From Chrysochromulina tobinii (taxonomy: Eukaryota; Haptophyta; Prymnesiales; Chrysochromulinaceae): 25,258 nt of DNA. The notes beneath the pieces were generated by a model. The model saw only the letters and a program-made list of their open reading frames with translations, did not search any database and had not been told where the DNA came from. Location: positions 1 to 25,258 of the forward strand of contig JWZX01001185.1 in NCBI GenBank assembly GCA_001275005.1. Reading direction: 5' to 3'. Position 1 is the first letter of the stretch. The number at the start of each line of letters is the position of its first letter. Shown one piece after another: positions 7,576 to 16,500 of this stretch. The position numbers and the translations under genes are program-made.

Positions 7576-8418
7576 ATGCCCATCAAGATCCACGCTGCAC
7601 ATCCAAACGGTCAAGATGCGGTCTTCTTGTGTCGCCAGATTAGCTGTGCTAGCAACATTGTCATCTCCGCATCTTTTCTTGCTACACTCCTGCCCTTCCT
7701 TGCCTGGCTTCTTGCTTTCGCATATATCGTCCATCGAGCACAACGAACAACCACATCAGATACTACAGATACGACTGCGCCGACACCTTCGGCCGTGGAC
7801 GATTCGATCGAATACGCGGATGGCGAGGGTGGCCCTGACGGGTCGTGCTCGGATCAGTCGTGGGTCGATGGGTCAGAGGCGAGTGATGCCGACGAGTTCG
7901 CACGTCCGGGTGAAACGTCGAGCAACAACAAAGCTAGCTCCAAGGAACGCAAGCGTGCTGACGTGAGGACGACACGGCGACTCAGGTCCAAGGGAATCAT
8001 GAAGGTGACGGTTGTAAATGCAAAGAGTTTGATGAAGGAAAAGGTGCCTGCAATCAGCGACAGCAAGTCGGCGCGCAAATGGTTCATGGGTGTGAAGGGC
8101 ACGGAGTCGGAGACAGGTGCGGAGATGAAGGACATGGCCACAGTTGCGGCCGAGCTGGAGGCCAATAAGCCATGCGAGGAGCTCGACACGGCGCTTGACG
8201 TAGTAGACGAAGCTTTGATCGACGCGGTCCTCGTCGCGAGTGGGGAGGCCGTACGGCAGAGTCTCTACCTCGCTGAACGCACCACCATCGCCCAGGATTT
8301 TCGCATCGACCCTCGTCACTCCTTCAACCAATCCGGAGGCGGAGGTGCGGCGCACCAGCATCGGATGGCCCAAATTCTGAAATCCAATCGGATGGGCGCC
8401 GCGGTGGAGCTCGATTGA
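7576..8418 (+). CDS. Unrecognised single-pass membrane protein
   Basis: 280 residues from the first in-frame ATG at 7576; the frame opens further upstream but only with non-ATG codons. A single strong hydrophobic segment, NIVISASFLATLLPFLAW and onward through LLAFAYIV, occupies about residues 27-52. Next is a Ser/Thr/Asp-rich acidic region (about 57-110), then a basic segment rich in Lys/Arg (KERKRADVRTTRRLRSK), and a helical, mixed-charge C-terminal part (EELDTALDVVDEALIDAVLV). No family is recognised. Low homology and the ordinary composition make it less certain than its neighbours, but the 843-bp open frame with a sensible membrane segment supports a real gene. It follows the transporter by 254 bp on the same strand. 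Confidence 0.6.
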   Translation: MPIKIHAAHPNGQDAVFLCRQISCASNIVISASFLATLLPFLAWLLAFAYIVHRAQRTTTSDTTDTTAPTPSAVDDSIEYADGEGGPDGSCSDQSWVDGSEASDADEFARPGETSSNNKASSKERKRADVRTTRRLRSKGIMKVTVVNAKSLMKEKVPAISDSKSARKWFMGVKGTESETGAEMKDMATVAAELEANKPCEELDTALDVVDEALIDAVLVASGEAVRQSLYLAERTTIAQDFRIDPRHSFNQSGGGGAAHQHRMAQILKSNRMGAAVELD

Positions 8419-10068
8419 CGTCGTCTGCTACATGTATCACAGACGTTCTTACATGAAGAGATCAAGAGAACATGTGGTATAGTGGCCGGTCTGCGCCACG
8501 GTCGCGCCCGCTGTCGTGCCCTTGCTGTCCACGTGCGAACATCGCGTCCTGATCGCGAGACGCGTTTAATGAAGGGAATAATAAGCCGTAATCCCGTTGT
8601 ATTCCCGTATCTCGAACGCCAGCGTGATTACAGCGTGAGTGATACACGCAGCGACTAAAGTACTGTAGGTCAGTACATACCAACAGTGAATTCTGGTGCC
8701 CTATTCTGAAGTCGTCTGCGGTCTGGTGTACTGTACCGTACCGGGATGGACCGGGCACCTCGTAGTTGTAACCTAAAAACCTATGTACCAGTACGCCATG
8801 GTCCAAATATTGCCATGCTCATGGCCATGCTGTCGTCAAATCAGGAGAACGAACGTCACGCTCACGAGTGTAGAGAAGGTTCTTCAACCTGGTCGAAGAA
8901 CTTGTCGCGGGGCCGGCGGGGCGCGCGCATCCCGTTACATCACGCGTCGTTACAGAACAGGGTTTTTTACCGGTACCGGTACCGGTAAAGTCGTCTTCTT
9001 GGCTCCGCGTGGAGCGTGGACACAACATGGCGACGTGTGTGGCTGTGCGGCGGCTCGGAGTGGAGCGCCCATCAGTTCGCGGCCGCACGAGCACAAGTGG
9101 CACTCTTCATTATCGTCACGAGGTGAGCCGCGAGCGCTGCAGCCGTCCGCTGCTCGCCTGAGCCATGGCAGCCCACCCTTTGCCGTGCTGGCGCCCACTC
9201 CGGCCCTGAGCGCGAAGAACGAAAAAACATTGGTTAAGATCCGATGCAATGCGTGCGGACTTCAAAACGACATCGAATCGAGAGCGCTCTGGCCTGGCGC
9301 CTGCTGGGCGCTGCTGGTCGCCACGCTGTGACCTCTCTGCTTGCCCTGCTAAACTCGATGCGCACATGCCAAACTCCATGCGGCCGTCTTCTCATGGTCC
9401 CACCAACCTCCCTATGATGACTACCTTATTCCGAATGGTTACCATCCTGATGATAACCTTTGTAACGTGTTGTCCTATGAGGGAGTGCATTGGCCGATGT
9501 GCTTCGCGCCTTCGCCTTGTTGCGCAGCCACACAGAACGACCTCCCGCCGACCCGGGACCCGCCCCAGCCTTGGGCCACCACCCCACCCAGACTCACAGA
9601 GCTCAAGTCTGTACGTGTGCGTGTGATGTTGCGCACCGCAGGAGAGAGACCGAATGGCAGTCGTCGATCTGAGCGGGCACAGCACATACCGACAGAGACG
9701 CTTCGGGGTACAGTACCAAGGTATTCTATTCTGTAGTCCTGTAATCGGTGTCCGATATGATTGGTTTGCGGACTCTTCTGATACTTTCATCTGAGAATGA
9801 AACTCTCCCCCATCATTAACTCGACTCCACCCCAGAGCCCGGAATCGGCCGAAGCCTGAAGAAGCCTGCGCGGCAAGTGCACTATGCAAGGATACTATGC
9901 TGCACGCGGCCGGCACGCGGCAGGGACCCCCCTTCCCGGGCCTTCCGCCGGCAGCCTGGCTCCGGCCGAGCCGCTCGGACGGGGGGGTTGGCACCAGGGG
10001 GAAAACAGTGCCCGGTGTGAACATACGAGCTGGGAACCTCGGTCGGGGGCTCGGAGGGCCCGAAAGAA
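8419..10068. other. 1.65-kb region without an identified gene; may hold the 5' exon(s) of the next gene
   Basis: No open frame here has recognisable motifs. A palindromic accggt array lies at about 8969-8986, and GTAC dyads lie at 8728-8741, 8784-8794 and 9708-9716. A short plus-strand frame at the ATG 9414 starts with a hydrophobic signal-like segment (MMTTLFRMVTILMITFVTCC). The following gene has a glycosylated-looking ectodomain but no signal peptide of its own, so an upstream signal-peptide exon spliced into the open stretch 10021-10068 is plausible. I cannot prove the splice. Confidence 0.4.
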
Positions 10069-13000
10069 ATGCAAATCCTGTTAGGAAACGTCGCTCGCGA
10101 CTTGGCGTCCTGGCTGCCAGCGCTCCGCCTCAACGTGCCGGACCAACAGCTGAGTGCCCGCGAATCGCTGCAGAATCTCACGTGCGCGATTACTTCGGTC
10201 GGTAACTTCAGTGCAGGCACCGTGGCAGCAAACCTCAGCCTCCTCATGACTGGCTTCGGTGCATCGTGCGACGGCGAATTGGTGCGTCACGGCATCCAAG
10301 GTGACACGACACGAAACGAGTCGATTTCAATCGATGTGCCTCGCTTCGAAGCCGTAATTGCGATAGCTGATCCTGTCCGAGCGTGGCTGCCAAGCTGCTA
10401 CCTCGATGGTAGTGTAGCCGTCAGCACGGTACCAGAGAGGGCATTGAGCGGCAGCGCACTCTGTGATCGCATGGAGCTGCTCGTGAATGAGACGCTCACG
10501 CCGCTGCTCGTGTCTCTAGCTGGCGCGCTCCCTTCTACACCGCCTCCGTTGCCGCCCATGCCGCCTCCGTCGCCGCCCTCGCCATTGCGCTCGCCTGAGC
10601 CGGGCGGCGGATTGATCGACTGGACGAAGAGCCACGCGTTCGCCGTGGCCGCGTCCGTGCTCGACCAATACGGCGCCCCGTTTGTCGACCGGATAGTCGA
10701 CCGACTGACCAATGGCACTGGCACCCTCCACATCCTCCTCAGCCTGGAGGCCGCCTTGCTGGACCCTTCCACGCTGGTTGCCCCCTTGGTCGGCGCGTCC
10801 AATGGCACGAGCCCCTTACTCAACGTGAGCGTACAGCTCCAGGCGCTGCACCTAGCTGGACTCGACTCCATCCTCTCTCTCAGCCTCAAGGCGCCCGATA
10901 CGGCGCATCCGCAGAGCCTTCACGTGGGGATCGAGGCCCAGTCGCTGCGGCTCGGGGCGACCGTCTCGATTCTCGCGGCTCCCACCGGGGCCGTCGTATC
11001 GGGCGTCGGAGGTGGCGCCACCGACGCGATGGGGCTCTACGGCCCTGCACTCGAGGAGACATTTGAGATCACACTCGAGATGGTGAACGCCTCGATGGAC
11101 GTGTCCATGCTGTGGGGGCTCGATGCGGCGGGCATCGCATCCTTGCAGGCGGCGTATGCCGATGGCTCTGCGTCCTCCAGCTCGTCGGCCGCCCTCCTCG
11201 GCTGCATCCAGGCCGCGACTGTGGAGGTCAACCTGACGGCTATCCGAGCGGGCTTCGGGAGAGCGCCCGGCATAGGCATCGTGCGCGTGGCGGCGCCCGG
11301 AAGTGACGAGAAGCAGTTGGGAACGATGCTCAACCAGACGCAGCGCTGGCTCGAGGACGCCTTCGGACCGAACGTCGCTGCTGACCTCGCGATGGTCGCT
11401 CTCAACAACGCCGTCAAGCCGAGGCTCGAGCTCGCGCTGCAAGCTGCACTGCTGAACCAGAGTGCAGTGTGCGAGCTGCCGTCCCCCGCTGCGCCGCAGC
11501 CCGCCTTTAGCAAGAAGGAAGAGGTGAGTTATGCCGTCGGCGGTGCACTCTATGCACTGGTGGCGACGCTCGTTATGGCACGCTTCCTGCAGCAGCGGCG
11601 AACGAAGCAGCGCGCCGCCGCCAACCGGCTCCTCGATGCCCTACACGCCGCCGACAACCGGCTGCTCGATGCGCTTCTCGACGCCCAGAGCCCTCGACTT
11701 GAGCGCCGTGCTCAGCGAGCCGAACCGAGCCCGACGGCATATTACGAAGTCACACCTAGCGGGACCTCGTTGCCGCTGGTCGGGCATCGGTGCCAAGCCG
11801 AGGAGCCGGCCTGGGCGGCCCTCGCGGACCACTCGGACCTCGCGATTCGCCTGCTCGTTCCCTTGCTGCTTGCGATCCAGGCGGTGCTCAGCGCACAGCT
11901 CGCGCTCGGCTCGGTGTGGTCGTCGACAAAGCTCGTGCTCGGCCCCAGCCGGGAGCTGCCGCTGTACGAGTCGACGTTTTGGGACAATGTGAAGCAGTTT
12001 TGGGACAGCCAGGACGAGGCGACGGCGGTTTTGCTCGTTATGGCATCCGCGGTGCAGCCCGTCGTCAAGATCGGGATCATGAGCGCCGCGTGGTGGCTCC
12101 CTCTGCCCCCCTACCTCCGCAACCGCGCGATCACGATGCAGGAGCTCACGGCCAAGTACTCGATGGTGGCCGCCTACGTGAACGCGTACCTCCTCATCGT
12201 CTTTTCCTTGAGCCTCAGGCTGCCGCCGTCCCCGCGGCGCTCCGAGGCGGCGATCGCCTTGGAACCGAACGCTGCGGAACCTATCGCTGAGATCGTGACG
12301 GACGTTCTTCCGGGCGAGGTGCTCTTCGTGTATGCTCAAATCATCGCCCAGGCGACGATCACACTCCTGCGCGTCCTGCACGACCGTGCAGCCGCCTCCC
12401 AGCCCTCCTCAACCGCCGCCGCCGAGGCCGAGGCCGAGGCCGCCGCCAGAACGGCCAATCTCGCGGCCATCGACGTGGACTCATGGTTCCCCGCCGCCCG
12501 CACCCCGAGCACGAGCGCCGTCGTGAGCGGCAAGCCTCGCGCTCTTCGGATTCCATCATGCTCGACGGTCATCGGTGTGGCCTGCGGCGCCGTCGCGTCG
12601 GCCGCGTCGCTCTCGATGGTGGTCCACGGAGGGAAGCTGTATGGCGTCGAGCTCTCGTCGGTGAGCTTTGAGTACACCGGGCTCCTCGCGCCCTGGATCG
12701 ATGCATCAGGACCCGAGTGGACGATGGGTGCCAACGGCAGCCTGACCAGCGCGTATGCGCTCGGGGAGCTCCCGAGTTTGGTGCGTGAGCGCGTCTTGAA
12801 CGATGACGCCGTCCGCGACAACCTAGTCTTTTGGACCTGGGCACTGCCGATTGTGACGCCGGCGGCCACCATCGCCCTCTCCCTCATTCTCGCGCTTCTG
12901 TGGGGGCAAGCCGCCGCCGCGGGTGGGCGTCGGCGCGCACGGGCTGGCGGACGGACGCACCGACTGATCGGGCTCGTGCACCGCGCGCTGCAGCTGCTCG

Positions 13001-13248
13001 CCCCGTGGTCGTTCCTCGAGGTGTATGCGCTGGGGGTGCTCGTGCTCGTGCCGGATGTGCGCACCGTCGCGCACTTTGTCTTCGACGAGAATCGATGCCC
13101 TGCGGCGATCTCGACTGATCTCGGGGAGAGCTGCCTCGAGATCGATGGCCACTTCACCGATGGCACGTGGGTGCTTGTGGGTACGGCCTTCCTGATCTTT
13201 TGCACTGTGCAGCTCGCCATCTTGAGGCTGGGACCGCAGGCGCAGTGA
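10069..13248 (+). CDS. PqiA-like polytopic membrane protein with a large N-glycosylated ectodomain (5' end possibly incomplete)
   Basis: 1059 residues from the ATG at 10069. Residues 1-484 look extracytoplasmic: about a dozen N-x-S/T sequons, scattered Cys, and a Pro-rich hinge (about 157-180). About nine membrane helices follow, near 488-507, 591-616, 651-676, 699-716, 751-771, 834-854, 921-945, 982-1003 and 1034-1054. The last eight form two similar four-helix lobes. Each has an amphipathic stretch, then a helix with Pro (SAVQPVVK; PIVTPAAT), then a (K/P)(Y/W)S-x-x-x-x-Y segment, as in the paraquat-inducible protein A superfamily, which in bacteria belongs to lipid-trafficking systems. The ectodomain's alternating hydrophobic pattern could be a BPI/TULIP-like lipid-binding fold, which is inference. 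No signal peptide follows this ATG, and the frame stays open upstream to a TGA at 10018, so an upstream exon is suspected. The SPT gene starts 290 bp downstream. Confidence 0.75.
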   Translation: MQILLGNVARDLASWLPALRLNVPDQQLSARESLQNLTCAITSVGNFSAGTVAANLSLLMTGFGASCDGELVRHGIQGDTTRNESISIDVPRFEAVIAIADPVRAWLPSCYLDGSVAVSTVPERALSGSALCDRMELLVNETLTPLLVSLAGALPSTPPPLPPMPPPSPPSPLRSPEPGGGLIDWTKSHAFAVAASVLDQYGAPFVDRIVDRLTNGTGTLHILLSLEAALLDPSTLVAPLVGASNGTSPLLNVSVQLQALHLAGLDSILSLSLKAPDTAHPQSLHVGIEAQSLRLGATVSILAAPTGAVVSGVGGGATDAMGLYGPALEETFEITLEMVNASMDVSMLWGLDAAGIASLQAAYADGSASSSSSAALLGCIQAATVEVNLTAIRAGFGRAPGIGIVRVAAPGSDEKQLGTMLNQTQRWLEDAFGPNVAADLAMVALNNAVKPRLELALQAALLNQSAVCELPSPAAPQPAFSKKEEVSYAVGGALYALVATLVMARFLQQRRTKQRAAANRLLDALHAADNRLLDALLDAQSPRLERRAQRAEPSPTAYYEVTPSGTSLPLVGHRCQAEEPAWAALADHSDLAIRLLVPLLLAIQAVLSAQLALGSVWSSTKLVLGPSRELPLYESTFWDNVKQFWDSQDEATAVLLVMASAVQPVVKIGIMSAAWWLPLPPYLRNRAITMQELTAKYSMVAAYVNAYLLIVFSLSLRLPPSPRRSEAAIALEPNAAEPIAEIVTDVLPGEVLFVYAQIIAQATITLLRVLHDRAAASQPSSTAAAEAEAEAAARTANLAAIDVDSWFPAARTPSTSAVVSGKPRALRIPSCSTVIGVACGAVASAASLSMVVHGGKLYGVELSSVSFEYTGLLAPWIDASGPEWTMGANGSLTSAYALGELPSLVRERVLNDDAVRDNLVFWTWALPIVTPAATIALSLILALLWGQAAAAGGRRRARAGGRTHRLIGLVHRALQLLAPWSFLEVYALGVLVLVPDVRTVAHFVFDENRCPAAISTDLGESCLEIDGHFTDGTWVLVGTAFLIFCTVQLAILRLGPQAQ

Positions 13249-13538
13249 GTGAGGCTGAGGGCATGAAGTCGGGCCGCCGCGGGTCTCGAGCACACCGTCT
13301 GACATGGCACATGGCACAGTCTGTATGCGGACATGGTCAATCACGAAAGGGGCCTCAGGGCACGTACCGTATGTTCTCTACAAACAGGAATCTTCGGTAC
13401 GGTACATGTATGCGTCGGTCCCATTGTCAACTCTTTCTACTCAGCGGTGTGCTGGGGGAGCGCGTTGTCCCGAGCGTTTTTGTGACGGCGAACGCAAGGC
13501 GTCTCTCTTCACTTTGCCAAGTTGCGGCATTGGCCGAG
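13249..13538 (+). promoter_or_regulatory. Intergenic 5' flank of the SPT gene with a GTAC dyad
   Basis: Only 290 bp separate the PqiA-like stop from the SPT ATG. The SPT frame stays open through it and into the end of the upstream gene, but the extension overlaps the other gene and has no conserved features. A GTAC dyad (two cores five bases apart) lies at 13397-13405, with a single GTAC at 13363. No TATA box was recognised. Regulatory function is inference. Confidence 0.35.
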
Positions 13539-16500
13539 ATGCACCCGGAAGCAGCCAGCAGCAATCTAGCAGTGCAATTCCTCTCGAGCTTCATGGGCTC
13601 GGTGCCAACCCTCGCCTGGCGGCCGCCGCCGCCGCCGCCGCCGGAGAAGGTCGCGCTCGTCTTCGCGCGCGCCATTCAACGTAATTGGCCGGGCATCGTC
13701 ATCCTCGGGCTTCTTTTTGGCGCCATCCTGTGGCAAATTGGCGAGCGCAAGGCGGCGAAGAAGCCGTCCAAGGGCAAGGACAGCGGCCCAGCCGTCCCCG
13801 AACCCAAGAAGGAGAAGGACTTTGTCGACCCGTCGTTACCGATCCTGCTGCACGCCTACTCGGGCTACGCCTACCTCATCATGCGTGGCTACTTCCTAGA
13901 CTTCCTGCAGATCCTCGTCGGCACCCTTTTCTTCTGGCGCATGTTTGGAATGACCGGCGGCAAGCCGACGTCGCCGCCGCTCGCGGCCAAGGCGGGACCG
14001 CCCTTCAACTCAGGCTGGGTGATCTTCTACACACGTAGGCTCTACAGCCGCATCCAAGACTGCTGGAACCGGCCGATCGCCGGAGAGGCGGCGACATCGC
14101 TGGACGTGATCATCCGGCAAAAGCAGAGCAGCGGCGATGCGGCACCGCTCGTGCCCACGGGTGAGAAGCGCCGCTGCCTCAACCTGGGCTCGTACAACTA
14201 CCTGGGCTTTGGCGGCCTGGACGAGACTTGCACGCCAGCCGTCATCGAGGCGCTGCGCACGTACGGCGTTTCGGCGTGCTCGTCGCGGCTCGAGGCGGGC
14301 CATGTGCCGGTGCACTCGGAGCTCGAGTCGACTGTCGCGCGCTTCCTGGGCAAGGAGAGCGCCCTGGTCATCGGGATGGGCTTCGCGACGAACTCGACGA
14401 TCATCCCTGTGCTCGTCGATCCGGAGGGCAACGGCAAGGGTGTGCTGTTGCTCTCGGACACTCTCAACCACTCGTCGATCGTCGAGGGGGTGCGCGGCTC
14501 GGGCGCCAAGGTCGTGCCGTTCGCGCACAACAACATGCACCACCTCGAGGCCATTCTGCGCCGCGCGACTGACGACGGGCAGGCCTCGGGAGTCCCGTGG
14601 CGCAAGATCATCATCCTCGTCGAGGGGATCTACTCAATGGAGGGCCAGTTCTCGAGGTTGCGCGAGATTGTGGCGCTCAAGAAAAAGTACCGCGCGTACT
14701 TGTACCTCGACGAGGCGCACTCGATCGGGGCCGTTGGGCCGGGTGGACGTGGAATCACTGACCTCTTCGGCATACCGACGGCGGATGTGGACATCATGAT
14801 GGGCACGTTTACCAAGTCGTTTGGCTCGATTGGCGGCTACCTCGCAGCCGACGCGCACGTGATCTCGGCGCTGCGCCGCCACTCGGCCTCGTCGCTGTAC
14901 GCGGCGGCCATGTCGCCGCCCGCCGCTCAGCAGGTACTCTCCGCGCTCAAGATGATCATGGGGGAGGATCCAGCCTCGGGCGACCGAGGCACGAAACGGA
15001 TGGCGCAGCTCGTGCGCAACTCGAACAAGTTCCGCGAGGGACTCATTCGGATGGGCGGGCGCGTGCTCGGCGACCGCGACTCGCCCGTGATCCCGATGAT
15101 GCTCTACCATCCCGAGAAGATTTACAACTTCTCACAGGCGTGCTTGCGGCGTCACCTCGCGGTCGTCGTCGTGGGCTACCCGGCCACACCGTTGCTGCTC
15201 TCGCGTGTGCGCTTCTGCATCGCCGCATCGCACACCGAGGCGGAGCTCGATGAGGCGCTCGTCAAGATCGAGGCGGCCGCGAAGGAGGTGGGCGTGCTCT
15301 ACGACAAGGGCACCGAGACGGCGCTCTCGCCGGATCCCGACGCCGTCGCCAAGGCCCATATGGCTCAGCTTAAGGCCGCGCCGCTCGACGATGGGCTGGC
15401 TACTGCGTGGACGCCCGAGCCGCTCGTGCCGCCTTCGCCCCCGGGGCGAGAGGAGCCCGAGGCGGCGTACCAGCTCGCTCTCCAGACGGCGCTCACGGTA
15501 GCCAAAGGCAAGCCGGCGCTCGAGCTGCGCACGACCGACTTTCTGCGCATGACCAGTGCGGAGGCGACACGTGCCGCGGCGGAGGCCGCGCTGCGCAAGT
15601 ACGGCTGCGGCACGTGCGGCCCGCGCGGCTTTTACGGCACGCTCGACGTGCACCTTGAGCTCGAGAGCGCGCTCGCGTCCTTTCTGCAGACCGAGGCGGC
15701 GATCATATACTCGTATGGCATCGCGACGCCCTCGTCCGTCATCCCTGCTTTCGTGCGCGCGGGGGACGTACTGTTCGCTGATGAGGCGATCCATTTCACC
15801 ACCGCAGTGGGTGTGAAGCTCGCGCGCGGCGCGCCGCGATACTTTGCGCACAACGACATGGTGCAGCTCGAGGCGATGCTCGCCGCGCAGGCGCAGGCGG
15901 ACCGAGCGCTACCAGCCGCGAAACGTCCGCGGCGCTTCCTGCTGGCCGAGGGGCTGTACGCCAACGGCGGCGGCTTGTGTAACCTCCCCGAGCTGCTCCG
16001 GCTACGTGACGCCTTCGGCTGCTACCTGATCGTCGACGAGACTCTCTCGATCGGCGCCCTGGGCCCCACGGGCCGCGGCGTGGCGGAACATTTTGGGCGC
16101 GCCCCATGCGAGATCGACATCATCGTCGGGTCGATGGAGCACGCAATTGGCTCTGTCGGGGGCTTCTGCGCGGGCTCGACGATGATCGTCTCGCACCAGC
16201 GCCTCTCGGGCACGGGCTACTGCTTCTCGGCGTCGCTGCCCGCCTTCGCCACGTGCGCCGCGCTTGCGGCCCTAAAGCTGATAGACGACGAGCCGCAGCG
16301 CTTGGCCCAGCTGCGCGAGGCGACTGCAGTCCTCGGGAGCACGCTCACGACCCATCTAGGAGGGCTCAAGCACGTCACCATCGATGCGCATGAGGCGTCG
16401 CCGCTCGCGCACGTGGGCCTCTCGGCGGGCGCTCGCCAGGTGCTCTCCGTCCGACAGCAAGAGCAGCTGCTGCGCGCGGCGGCGCTCGCGACGGCGCGCG

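Noticed and set aside
8969-8986. accggtaccggtaccggt as a functional palindromic operator
   Set aside because: It is a short simple repeat that is self-complementary by composition. I see no second copy near a promoter, so it was kept only as part of the GTAC observation.
9392-10024. Minus-strand 210-codon frame in the intergenic region
   Set aside because: No recognisable motif, Arg/Gly/Pro composition typical of chance frames in GC-rich DNA, and no ATG-proximal features.
13167-13538. N-terminal extension of the SPT frame upstream of 13539
   Set aside because: It begins at a GTG within the 3' end of the preceding gene and has no conserved content. The first ATG followed by a sensible LCB2-type N-terminus is at 13539.
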